From the NCBI GenBank assembly GCA_963969395.1, contig OZ017800.1, positions 22,352,479-22,416,478 of the forward strand: 64,000 nt of DNA, read 5' to 3'. Position 1 is the first letter of the stretch. The number at the start of each line of letters is the position of its first letter. The notes beneath the pieces were generated by a model, which did no database searches, had not been told where the DNA came from, and saw only the letters and a list, made by a program, of their open reading frames with translations. This document shows positions 12,558 to 24,300 of the stretch, piece by piece. The DNA comes from Pseudoscleropodium purum. Taxonomy: Eukaryota > Streptophyta > Bryopsida > Hypnales > Brachytheciaceae. Both the position numbers and the translations under genes were made by a program.

Positions 12558-12815
12558 TTGAAATTTGCTCAAAACAAAGGTGAAGAAGATACCTTGGAGG
12601 TATTGTTGAACTCAAGAACACTACTATTTGATAAATTTCTTCCTTCACAACTAATGGTGACCAAAATTGAAGAATTCAAATTCAAATTTCTCAAATTGCA
12701 AGGACTTTGTAAAGACTTTGTTGTAGAATCTAAAATTGCTTCAAAATTGTTTCAATCATTTGATAGTAACAATAGAACATTAGAATCAAGAACACTTAGA
12801 AAATCGTGCAAGTAG
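12558..12815 (+). other. Short open frame, no recognised family
   Basis: An 85-codon frame directly follows the tandem repeat and ends just before a triple hairpin. Its product is rich in Lys, Glu, Phe and Leu (EEFKFKFLKL), partly an effect of AT-rich composition. I see no domain, no splice-site pattern and no reason beyond length to call it a gene. Confidence 0.12.
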
Positions 12816-12862
12816 AATGAAGTGTGAAGCCAAGAATACCTTAACATCCATAATGTCATTGT

Positions 12863-13013
12863 ACCTCTGTAATATCACATTTTATCACTGTGTGATTACA
12901 GAGGTGCAGTGGCCGTTATAACTCTGTATTATCACATTGTATAAAAATGTGATATTACAGAGGGATTTGACCTCTGTAATATCACACAGTGTAAAAACGT
13001 GACATTACAGAGG
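12863..13013. repeat. Three consecutive hairpins sharing CCTCTGTAAT stems
   Basis: Three inverted repeats of 41-43 bp follow one another: 12863-12905, 12922-12962 and 12971-13013. Each opens with (AC)CTCTGTA(A/T)TATCACA and closes with the complementary TGTGAT or TGACATTACAGAGG. The stems are close to perfect while loop-proximal bases differ between copies. The arms can also pair across hairpins. There is no coding potential. The array looks like a small foldback element that duplicated in tandem. Confidence 0.85.
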
Positions 13014-15325
13014 ACCCTATGATTTTAGTAGTATGATATTTTGGCAATTTAGAGGTGCTGCCTTGTTCATTTAGAGTTGTTTTTATTAAAAGTTCAATTT
13101 AAATTTTATCAAAAAACATTATAGAAGTTCACTAGTTGGAAGGCAATTTAGGTTAGACGTCCTATACACTCCCCATTGGCCAATTCTAGGTTTTTCTTTT
13201 GCCATCATGGTGAAATGCTCTTATAATCAGCCATTGGTTAAGAAATGTCTCATTTGATGTAGGAGGACTAGCATTGCCCAAAATCCAAACAAACTATTCC
13301 TAGATGTAAAGAAAATGGTCTTCTTAGGCTATGCGATTTCAAACGAAGGAAAAATGGTCATTCCTAAAAAAGTTGAGGTTGTAGTACACTATAAGAAAAC
13401 AATGGTTTTTAATACGTAAATTTGGCATGTTGATGTTTTGAATGATATCTTAAAATACCTATGTAGACATCCAAAATTTTGCATTGCCTAAAACATGCCA
13501 AAAACATCAAAAATCTTAGCAAACATCTACATGTTTTGTAGCAGATGCTCAAAAAATCATAGATTAATAGGGTTTTAAAATTTTGCCATATAGTTGCCAC
13601 CTAAGTGCCATGAGGACATGAGCAATGATTTAAAAGTTTTTTTGATTTGTCCCTATCTGTGACATGGCATTTGACATAGTAGTGGAAAAAAGTGATGTAG
13701 CATCCAATAAGGCTAACATGGCATGTCAATGTAAGCCCTCAAGTTGGCACTTGGAGCTCTGGGATTATTTTTGCAAATGTTTGTAATATTTTAGTGAATA
13801 TTTATGCAATTATGTAGAAATTACAGTATTTGAATGAAATTGATAGCAGTCCTTGCCAATTGAATTAGAAGTATTTTTAGAAGTAGAAAATATGCTTTTC
13901 AACATGTTTCTAGATTTCTAAGTTTTAGTTGAGAGATTATGAGGATAAATTAGTAGTTTTGAGTGAAAGTGAGGATGTAAGAGTTAGTTAGACGTAGTGT
14001 CTTGTTCATGTAACAAATGACCACTAAAGTCCATATGACAATTTGGCTAGGTATCATAGTCTATTTTTAGGTCTAGAGAATCTAATAGTCTGTAGAATCC
14101 AATTCGTAGAGAATTTGGATTTTTTATGTCAGTTTTGCAAGTAGTTGCCAAATATCAATCAAAATAAAAAATAGACGGAGGAAAAGGAGATTGGAGTTTA
14201 CAGAGAGGTGCTTTTAGGATAAAAATATGCCAAGAGATCAACAGAGGAACCAATTATCTACGAAAACCCTCGGTACCAAAATGATTTTCCCCTCAAGTAG
14301 AAATTATTATGGAGTTGTTAATTTTAGCATCTCCATGAATAGTGCAATTGTAGGTTTGGTTTTGTCCTAAGGTTTTTGGAATTCCTTAAAGGTTGCTCAA
14401 AAATGTTGGGATTTTACAAGCTTCTATAATGACTCCATAAAAATCAATCACATTTGAAACTGTTGGTAAATTCATAGAAATTATTTGGAGTGCACTAAAA
14501 TCCCACTAAAAATTAGGATAGTGTTTTGTATGTTAATAAAGCGCCCTATTAAGTTTGAAGACTTTTTGATAATCAAAATTACTGGAATCAACAACAACAT
14601 CAAATTTTCCAAGAAATTACAACATGGCGGCGGGTTGACTGGCAAACCAAGAGCTAACGGTGTCCAATTAGTACAAATAAGGAGTCTTTTCTTACTCCCT
14701 TGAACCTTCTAAACAACCTTGGCCATTCAATTTTTTCAAGAATCACAAATTCCAAAAGTTAGAGTTTTCACTTTTCTTTGGAATTACCGTGAATGGTTTT
14801 AATACTAAAGAACAACTTAGGAAATGAGGGTAAAGGATTCTTTAGACTAATTTGAGACTTCTAAATTTAATGGTGCAATTAGTTTTGTATTTTGAGTTGA
14901 TCCCTAAAAGATAGAAAGGGTCAGGTCATAGTTTGACTTTTTTAGCATAATTTGTAGTAGATTAAAGTTAAATTCCTAAATATCTTGGAGAAAATCTAAG
15001 ACTTGATTTGATTAGATTTCCAAATCTTGCCTTAAAAAGTCAATTTTGACTTATAAAGGTTATTTAGGGGTTGACTTTAGGTTCAATACAAAATATCTAG
15101 AGTTAATTAAGATTTGATTTCACAAAAAATTTCAAAAGCCAATGGATTGAATTTAGGCACTATTCCTAAGGCTAATTAGAGCTTTTGAGGAACTTGCTTG
15201 AAAACCTTTCTTTTGATTAAATAAAGATTTAATGGACAAATATCTAGAAGTAGATTAGGATAATTTAGGAAAATATCTTGTATAACAAAGTAAAAAGTCT
15301 GTTGTGAATCTTGTTGGTGGATCCT
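13014..15325. other. Non-coding DNA, nothing firmly recognised
   Basis: A sequence at 13389-13403, CACTATAAGAAAA, resembles the terminus of a CACTA element, and the following 170 bp has several ACATC/GATGT motifs. A matching right end was not found, although similar GATGTC-rich DNA occurs at 18690-18860 and ATGTC-rich DNA at 33690-33800. Short frames here have no motif. Confidence 0.3.
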
Positions 15326-15329
15326 TTGC

Positions 15330-16200
15330 AACTAGTATATAAAGACCCTCCTCTGAGATTTAAGCATCATATTTTTTTTCATTTCAAACAACAATATGCT
15401 ATTGAAAGAGCTTACTTAGGCCATTGAGCTAACCTTTTGCCTCAATTTTTTTTCATTCTCTCTTTCTTTCTCTTTTTTTTTCTTTTTTTTTACTTGACTT
15501 TGATTTCCTTTCTCATTTAGTTTAGAATTATTTTCATTTAGCCTTAGATACACTTGATTAAATTAGTTGTGATATTTTTCTTTGTTCTAGCGATTGTAGA
15601 GCACCTTTTATGAATTTTGGAGTTTATGTGTGTATTGTTGTAGAACAGGTGTCATTCAATTTGCTCCTAAAAGTTTGGTGAGATTTAGAGTTTGGTTCAA
15701 ACATTGTCATATGTACCTCATCTATTTATGCAAACTCTTAAAAATAATTTAAATGAAAAGTTTGATTTGTGATACTTAGCTTGGGATTGCCCCCATATGT
15801 GAAAGCTTTGCCTAAACAAGGTTTTATTTTCTTAGGAATTCTCTACATTTAGAAGGAAATCTCTTTGTTAGTGCCTGGAGTTGCCTCGCATGGTGAAGCT
15901 TTGACCTCCTATAATTGGAGAAATTTATACCAATTTGACCCTTTGATCTTTGAATGATCTTTATAAGATTTTGGAAATTTGGCAAGGCCCATAACATCTC
16001 CCCAAACTACAAAATAGGATAAAAACTCATTTGCAATCCTTAATTGTCAAATTCATGTAAGGTTAGCCCTCGCGGTAGAACTTTAACTTGGAATCTTTGG
16101 GAAAAACTAGTATCTAATAAGTCTTGGCTTGTTAGGAGGCTATTTAAACCCCAAAATCTGTTGAGTTGATCCCCGTCCATTGGTGCCTTGGCTTCCATTG
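15330..16200 (+). promoter_or_regulatory. Possible LTR-like promoter and leader
   Basis: A clear TATA motif, TATATAAAG, lies at 15336-15344 in the context ACTAGTATATAAAGACCCTC. A pyrimidine-rich, non-coding leader follows. Near 16180 the sequence CCATTGGTGCCTTGGC could be a degenerate primer-binding region. The arrangement of TATA box, leader and then a unique-looking junction is typical of an LTR retrotransposon 5' end, but I found no matching second LTR and no gag or pol. A cryptic host promoter is the alternative. Confidence 0.25.
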
Positions 16201-19200
16201 CCTTTGTTCGTGCTAAATTGCTAGTTATTGAAGTTTTTTAGTCTTAGGAATTGATAACTTTTAGGAGTATAGTCTTTGATTGAGTTCGTTCAATTGGTCT
16301 TAGTTTAGAATTTACTTAGTTCATTTTAGTTGGATTTAGTTTTGTTTACCTAAGTGTTTAGATTTAGCGTACTTTTGCTTCATTGTTTTAGATTTAGTGT
16401 GGAAATTAGATCGTAAGGGTCAAACCATAAAGTAAGTCCTAGAGATAGAACACGACCAGGGGAGCACGAGCATGGGAACACGACACACGGTAGGAAGCAG
16501 GGTCTGTGAGGGGAACATGTGTGTGAAGGGAGCAAGGCATGTGTAGCAGGCAGCAACTTGGAAGGTGAACGTTCAGGCGGTAGGCTGCAAGCTCGGAAGA
16601 AGATTGCAACAGGCGGCTACAACTCCAGCACAAAGGTACGGTTTCTTCGTCAAACCCTTTGAAATTTTTGAAGACTCTCATACTCTCTCATGCAGGTTTT
16701 AAAAAGTATCTACAACTCCTAAGTGAACCCCTCACAAATCAAATACAAAACATTTGAAAGGAGTAGGAAAGAAATAAGTGAAGAGGAGCGAAGGAAAAAA
16801 TAGCCACAAGAAAGCAATGAAGTGATCAAGCTGATTCGAAGAAGAATTAGAGTGTTGGGGTGGAGACAAAAGGAAGGAAGGTTAAGGGATAAATCATTTA
16901 AATACTATAAGGTAAGCATCTAACTATTCACTTGGCATTGTTTATCTTTCTTTTATTCTTTTCCCTATTCATTGTTAGATTTGTTCTTGATTATTTTGGT
17001 TTATTTTATTATCTTACTATTCCTTCATTTGGTTTTAGTTATTAATTAGTATTCCAAATCCAAATTAGTTGTTAGATTGTTGGTTGAGTTTTGTTTTATT
17101 AGGCTAATAAGCCAAATGAGAAAAGACAAAAGAACAAATTTTATCTTATTATTCATTAAATTAATTGATTACTTGAATAGTTCAACTATTCATTCAATTA
17201 TTTAAAAATTAATTCATAAATTAACAATTTGGCGAGGCAATTGGAATTAGGACCTTGAAGTTATTAAATTTAATGAATTTCTTAAAAAAAAGAGAAAAGG
17301 AAACCATTAGGAAACCATGGGTTTTTTAATTAATTCCTAAAGATTAAAAATTGAATCCTTGAAGGAAAGTAAGATTAATTGACTTATAGGAATTTAACAT
17401 TTAATATTGGGAAGGAAGATTTCCAAGAGAATTTCCAATTTCCAATGATCATACACCAATCAAAAGATTAATATTTAATCTAATTTCTAGGGAATTAAAT
17501 CAATTAGAAAATTAATATTAATTTAGCACTCATGAGAAGTTAGAAAGGCAAGTCTTCCATTTAATCTTAATTCTTTTCAAATTTCTCCATTAGGACACAT
17601 GACGGATGCAGATGCGGTATACGAAACAATCATGTTTGTCATTTGTGATGCTAGAACTATCAACATCTTATGTGCCGAGGTATGTTTATTTTCTTCCATT
17701 TTTACATGCAATTGAATTTAAACTAAAGCTAACATAGGAATGTAAGTAGTTAGAATTTTGGTAGTAGAATTAATGTTAGAATTATTTGAAAGAAAATTAA
17801 AGAATTTGGGAAAACGTAGAATTTAGATAAAATTAGATTTACAACTTATCACAAGGTAGATTTCGTAGTAATAAATTACCATTGTTAAAAAATTTTACGA
17901 TAATTGTAATTTTACCTCATTAAGGGATAAAATTACAATTTCAAATGTGAAATTTGGAAGATTCTCTAAGAATCTTTTAAATTCGTTATATTAACTCAAG
18001 GAATAAGATTTAAAAGAAAAATAATTTAAAATATTTAAAAATAATAATTTAAGAATCTTTTAAAGAAAAAATCAAATAAGGAATCTTTTATAGATTCCAA
18101 ATCCATCTTTACTTTGGGATTGGTTTAAATTTTCAAGGTAATAAAGAGTGGATGAAGTTTTGTCCCATTTTGGATGAACTTTTTCAAAATAGGTCAAAAT
18201 TGAGATTTCTCTTGAAAGACCATTAGTTTAGCTAACTAACAATAATACTTTAAAATTTAAAATTATTTAGAGATAATTTACTATTTTTAGAAAGCGGATG
18301 AAGTTTTTAGGGTAGAATTAAGAGTTTCTTTCATCTGTTGATAGTTTTCACTTGGAATTGTGGAATTTGAAGTACTTTACCCTTTTGGAAAAGTAAATCA
18401 TCTTTTGCAACTTAGATTAGACAATTATTGAAACTAAGATAGTTTTCATTTGCTAGTTTAGAATTGAACCCTTGAACAATTTAGGTAATTTTAAAACATT
18501 CAATTAGGTTAAAGAAAACATAAAAACAAAGTGTTCATTGCTTGGAAGGCCAAAGAACACTATGTTTAAGAAACCCCATTGAAAATCACTAATATTGCTC
18601 CTTGAACCTGTGTGCACATTTTTACTCTAGGGGTGGAGTCAAAAACACTCACAATCAACATAATTTTTAGCTATATCAGTATTTTCATATTTTTTTTGAG
18701 ACATCAACATAGACATCCACATATCTTCCAACATGTCTTTTGAGATGTCAAAATAGATGTCCAAATGTTTTTCAAGATGTCTTTTGAGATGTCAACTTCA
18801 ATGTTCATATGTTTTGCAACATCATATTAGATGTCCACATTTCACTATGCACATCTCCTAGAATTTCCAATATGATATAGATGAACAAAATGATGTCATC
18901 TTTGCTATCCATGTATTAACTCCTATGTGTCACAAAGAAGATGGTTGAAGTGACAAGCAACTGGGCACATTCTACATAAATTCTTGTATTCTTCAATCCA
19001 TAGGGTTGTTGAAAAATTCACTGTTGTATCTTCAAGCCAACTACATTATGAGTGTGGACTAATAATTTCCACAAAAATCAACCAGGTGGATTTAAAGATT
19101 ATAACATTTGATGAACTGCCTTTTCCACTGATCTGGTCCATTTTTCTTGTTGCCTCATCTTGCGGGATTTCTGAAGGACGGAGCACAAATCATTTAGTTG

Positions 19201-19496
19201 CAGGAATCGAGTGTGTGTAGGCTACCAAGGTAAGAACAAGGGGGAAAAAAATTCACACAAACTCTACAAATTGCCTTTGGTCTTTCGTCTACATGTTGAA
19301 GAATTCATGGCAATTTTTGCTTGCCACTGTTGTATGAACTCATGAGGGGCGGGTTGCTACCGGTTCTCAAATTCAAAGACAGCCATGTACTTCGTGCAGC
19401 TTTGAAGACTTGAGTGTGAAGAACCCACCTAAAGACTTCGACGACAAGTCCCAAGCCCGAGACATGGATAGTACTAAACTACTAATTGCTTCTAGT
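16200..19496. other. AT-rich non-coding DNA, nothing firmly recognised
   Basis: No gene is supported. A less AT-rich patch at 16430-16640 holds an 80-codon minus-strand frame with no motif. The stretch 18690-18860 repeats 'TTTTGAGATGTCAA' and 'GATGTCCA(A/C)AT' several times in a degenerate way, as in subterminal regions of DNA transposons. Confidence 0.3.
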
Positions 19497-19767
19497 CATT
19501 AGAAGAAGTTTGAGGGCTCCGAAGCCTATGAGTTATCAAGTTGGAAACAAGACCGATGCAGCGTCGGAATTGGATTGTTGATGTGGTCGAGCCCCTACCA
19601 TGTCATTTTCCCCCTCCACCCCAATTTTTTTTCAATTTTTTTTGCATTTGGAGATTAATTTAAAAATAAATAAATTATGACAGCAAGCCGTTCCCCTTAT
19701 TGTAGGGAATAGCTGTGGGGGAATAGGCCCAAAATGAGCTTTGAGTGCCCTCAAATTTCTTCTAATG
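19497..19767. mobile_element. MITE-like element, family M1 (CATTAGAAG ends), copy 1
   Basis: The 271-bp element begins CATTAGAAGAAGTTTGAGGG and ends CCCTCAAATTTCTTCTAATG, an inverted repeat of about 20 bp. The core is non-coding. It contains an imperfect stem built from GTTCCCC and GGGGGAAT and an A/T-rich tract. Two further copies lie at 45368-45618 (opposite orientation) and 55500-55781 (same orientation), with conserved GAAGCC, GTTATCAAG and GGGGAA blocks. I could not settle the target duplication. Confidence 0.88.
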
Positions 19768-20429
19768 ACGCTACAATGGGAGAACACAAGCAATGAGCAA
19801 TTACTCATATCTTACAAGTTGTGAACCGAAATCATCAATGAATCCACATCAATGTCTCAAGGGACTTTGCATTTCAAATATAATATGTTCACGCAACAAA
19901 TTTATATAGTCATGCAACATTGAAAGGTCATGGAGGCTAAACAAAAAAAGGCCCATAGAATGTTCTCCCGTAGTATGACCACCATGAAATACAAAAAGGC
20001 ACCTATGGTAACTAATTTTAAAGACCTACACTATACTTTTCCTTCGCACTACAAACACAAAACACTAAAAGAGAAGTGCACTAACAAAAAAAACAAAAAT
20101 GGCCTCTACAATCACGGTTCTGTACTAATGCCAAGTTGCCGACTTAATTACTTCCTCACTAGTGAAACATCAGAGAAAAAAGGTGCTATCGTCACTACCA
20201 ATTGGGGTGGCAGTCGTCTCATCCATTGTATAGGGGGTGGGAACGTTGAAGCAACAACATTCGGCCAAGCTCCGTGCCACACAAACTATTCCAAGCATTG
20301 GACAACTACTTTGACACCAAGAGAGCGTCCACTGTCTATTTCAACCAACCAATCTAATAGGGACACACAACCATTAGTTATGTCCCGGCTATCTTCAAGG
20401 CCCACTTCCTGCAGCCGAGAACAATGACG
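19768..20429. other. Non-coding DNA beside the piggyBac relic
   Basis: A 165-codon plus-strand frame at 19930-20427 shows no recognisable domain. It abuts or overlaps the 3' side of the minus-strand piggyBac pseudogene and may be a shadow of it. No other feature is seen. Confidence 0.3.
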
Positions 20430-20966
20430 TAGTATAATTTGCAGCACATGAAGACAAATCTGTATGCTAAGCAATAGCTGTTTTACTTGCAACCACACTT
20501 GATGCATTTGTACGCTAACATCCGGTGAGATTCAGGGCTGTGTAGGACATTTGGATTCCTCCCAACTACGTGAATTGTCCGAGGAAGAGGAAAGTTGGGC
20601 TTAATGAGAGCTTAAGCAATCTTATGATAAAATTGCTTTCTCAACCCTAATTTCTCTAGCCTCCCTCAAATGTGTTCACTATACAGTACCCAATTGTTTT
20701 GCAAATTGGAATCTAAAACAAAAAAACCCATTTTATGCCACCATTTGTGACTATCAACTAGTAGTTGTAGTCCCTCACATCTGATCTACAATGTCTTCTC
20801 CCTTCATATTTTGTGAGTACTCCAATTGTTGTGGGGTGGTGTCAATGTCTTCATGAATACCATTCACCCAACATTTATAAGTAGTGCACCAGGAGCCACA
20901 GGATCTGCACTAATATTCAAAAATAGTACAGGTGTCAAGTCAAACCACGTTGTTGCTTCCATTTGG
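20430..20966 (-). pseudogene. piggyBac transposase, C-terminal part (decayed)
   Basis: On the minus strand the region 20640-20960 reads, with stops and a shift, ATTWFDLTPVLFLN, then MKGEDIVDQM, then SHKWWHKMGFFVLD followed by NNWVLY. These match the piggyBac family order: the 'W.D.KPV..LST' strand, 'M.GVD..DQ' and the 'KWW.K.FF.LLD...N...LY' helix. A Cys-containing tail (YKCIKCGCK, near 20500) may be the remains of the terminal zinc-binding domain. The rest of the same gene lies at 21275-21313 and 25986-27245, displaced by two inserted elements. The direction, order and residue spacing fit one gene. Confidence 0.85.
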
Positions 20967-20975
20967 TGGTCTTCA

Positions 20976-21274
20976 TCATGGTTGTTATAGTGGACAGACG
21001 TCCGGTTCGCCCGTTCGTTAGAGGTCCCGCCCGTCCGATACAGTCAACACATAGTTGACTTTTTGATAATGGAAAAATAGGCCACGTGGATGCCATGTGG
21101 ATTAAGGAACATGCTGGGCGCGAACGAGATCGTCAGGGCGCATTCCGAGGTGACGTGTCATTCCGCAAAATTGCAAAAGTTACAAAATTAAAGCCGTCCG
21201 GACCGTCTGTCCAGTCCAGTTTGCCCATCTGTCTGTCCCGTCCAATGACCCTAACTCGCCCATTATGACAACCA
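20976..21274. mobile_element. 299-bp non-autonomous element with 9-bp target duplication
   Basis: The sequence TGGTCTTCA occurs immediately on both sides (20967-20975 and 21275-21283). The inner ends are inverted: TGGTTGTTATAGTGG on the left (after three extra bases) and CCCATTATGACAACCA on the right. A 9-bp duplication suggests a Mutator-like element; 8-bp hAT is less likely. The core is CpG-rich (GTCCGGTTCGCCCGTTCG and similar), unlike the AT-rich surroundings, which suggests a young insertion or a different origin. It interrupts the piggyBac pseudogene. A 60-codon frame inside is not convincing as a gene. Confidence 0.82.
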
Positions 21275-21313
21275 TGGTCTTCAAGAATGAGCCAAAAAAA
21301 ATTGAACAAAGGT

Positions 21314-24300
21314 CACTACAAGGAAAAGGCATCCAAATTGACAAAGTTTTGACAAGAAAATGTCCAAGATGACAAAGCCCACGTTTTGCATTTTGTCTCT
21401 ATTATGTTGTTGAATTTGGCTCTTTTTGTCACACAAAAGTTCTCATCTGATGGCCATATGTGCTCACTGTACAAAATCAATAGCTCGCAAAAGCCCCTCA
21501 AACCCTAGTTGGAAGACTCTTGCACTCCCTCCGTACTCTTTGGCTTCTCTGTTGTCACATCAAATTGGTAGAATCTCTTTTTTCACAACATTGTTGCTAA
21601 CTCTTCGTAGTCATTGCTCCCAGTGATCGATCAATAGACAAATAGAAGATGATGGTACTCTTTCGCAATGGTAGTGTGCAAATTGGGGTGGATTGGCAAG
21701 CTGCGCTCGATCGCCAATTTGTTGTTTGTTTCTTGTAAGTCTGTGTTATTGTATAGTCTATGAGATATTTCATTCTAAAGAGTTAGAATTTCGAATAGAC
21801 CTTGAAGCTGTGGGAACTCTATTTTTTGCATATTCTAACAAGTTTGGAGCTAAAGCTTCTTGGAGATGTTTTTTTTGTCAATTAGAGAAGCACCAAGCTA
21901 CTATAAACATTGTGGTGGTTGATTGTTGCATATGTATAACAGAATGTGCTTGTTGGACCTTCGTCATTTCAAAATAGGGTTATTGGGGGTGGTGTAGAAG
22001 ATGAGTTATAAAGTTGAATTGGTTAGACAACACTCTCACTTTTAGGGTTTTATATCAATCTCAGATTTTTGGCTCTATTTACTCTTGCCTCTTAGGCTTC
22101 TTTGGTTAGGATGTTGCTATCCCAATATCCCTTGCAAAGTTTTTGAGATATGGTTGCCGTTATATTGAATTTTTGTGGCTGATGATATATATTTGAATAA
22201 CTCTGGTGCTACTCCAAAAGCTGCAAACAATCTCAAATGTGGAATGAAACTTATGGGCGAATGCAAAAAACAGTTGTGAGCAAGAAATTAAAGGCAATGC
22301 ATATGCGTGACATAGGGAAGGGGTTTAGGATTTGGAACTCTTGATTTGTGTATGCCTTAGTTGAGCCCTCTTTACATAAATCTCCGTGCTCACCAAAGTC
22401 AGCCTAATTTTGCCTACACCATCTCCGCTCTTGCTACCGGCCAATGAGCCATGCTATGGACCCGACTTTATGAAATTGCTTGAAGATAATGAGGTAAATG
22501 TTTCTCTTTTGCTTAGCTTGAGACTCTATGTACTTGTGTTAGTTCTTTCCTTTGTCTAAAGCCTTTGTTTTTTCCCCATTCTATTTGGTACAATAGTGTG
22601 AGATTGAATGCATTCAATCATAATCAAGTGGAAGCATTGGATCAATGAGGTAAATGTTTTCCTTTGTGTATTGGAACAAGCTCAAAATCTGCACTTTTGT
22701 GGCTCACATTATTGATCCATAGAGCTTGTGATGATTGTAGGGGAATGATCTATATTGGTTTCAAAAAGTTCTCCAAGGCGTTTTTACAACAAGTATTACA
22801 TCTTTACTTTGATATCCCTACATTTTATCTGTTCCCTTCAAGTGCATCAAATATGTTGTTCATTTTCCTTCTATGATTATTTCTAGAGATGTGTCCTTGT
22901 TGATATTCATGGATTATCTTTTGTTGATTAGGCAATCACTGCTCCTATGATAGCTCTGAATGCAATCACTATTGCAACTTTTAGAAAGTATATTTTGGTG
23001 TCTCTTATTCAAAATGGTTAGGTTTGTAAGAAATTTCCATAGCTTATTCTTAGGAATTTTACTGTTGAATTTTATTGTTCACATCAAGTGCTTGTTGTTT
23101 TTGGTTTCTAAGAATTAGTGGATCGACCTCAATTTAGATATTGTCATTGTCTTCTACAAGTGTAAACACTTCAAGGAGGATGTTAGGTTAAGTATTCGAT
23201 GTATTGTGTCTTCCAATTTTTTTGCAATCTACTTTGTATCTTACAAGTACCTTCTTTACCTAAGTATACTTTTGTAGTTGTTCTATGAAATCTAAAATCA
23301 TATGTTCAGATGTGCGAGCTAATTTTCCATTTTTGGGGATAATATTCTTACATTTTTTCCCTTAGCCATAAAGCATCATGTTTGTTGAATTGGTGTATTT
23401 CATAGTGCTAAAATTGTAATTAAGTGCCTAGAGTTATTAAAAATAGGACTTGTATAGATCAAAGGTTTCAATCAGGTGACTAAAGTTGTGTCAATTCACT
23501 AAAATCTTCCATTTTAACTCATAGGGAGTTGTATTGTATATTTTTTTTCTTATTAGTGAATTAAGGGTTTGTAAGGTAGTAAGATAGTCACTTACAAAGA
23601 ATCAATAATCTATAGGATTACTTGGATTTAGAGAATCTTTATATCAACAAGAATCTTGGCAATATAAAGCGTATTACTATATACGAGGATGTCTTCAAGA
23701 ACATGAGTTGCTTGTCAACTTGCCTACAGCTCTTGTGGGGTTATGAATTGATGCATGTGTGGTTTTATGTTGCTACCATTTGTGGATCCAAAGTGATGCA
23801 TTTGCATTTGTTTACATGTTTTTGGAAAGTAAACTCATGATCATAATTGATCTCATTGTCTACGCAATTGCAGGATAATAATCTTGGATTAGCAAAGCAA
23901 GTAATAGCATAATGTAACATTCAACGATGAACCCAGATGTACTTGACGTTTTCCCTCCAAGACATTGCTGACACGGTGAAAGTAGATAGTCAGAAGAAAA
24001 CTAAATTCTATATCTTTCAGATGGTAAGTTGAATTCATTTTCTTGCAGTTTTGTTTACACCTTGCAAGTATTCACCTTGAGACTTTACCTGGAAAGAGTT
24101 CAATTATGATTGGATTACATGGTGAATGAGTTACCATGTGTAGATTAAGGATGGTGACATCTTTGTTGTGAAAGATAGAATGGTGAGCTTTCAAGAGGAT
24201 CCTGAGCAGTAGAACACCTGTCCCATGACATGTCTTAGTAATGAGATTCATCAGTATGATCCTCTCCCCTCTCTCATATTAAAAGCTTGATTATGGATTC

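Noticed and set aside
12863..13013. Triple hairpin considered as a CRISPR-like array or a microRNA cluster
   Set aside because: The units are palindromes with no unique spacers of constant length and the context is a plant nuclear genome. No target or transcript evidence supports a microRNA cluster.
19930..20427. 165-codon plus frame as a new gene
   Set aside because: It shows no motif, lies beside or over the 3' end of a minus-strand piggyBac relic, and has neither CpG island nor splice signals.
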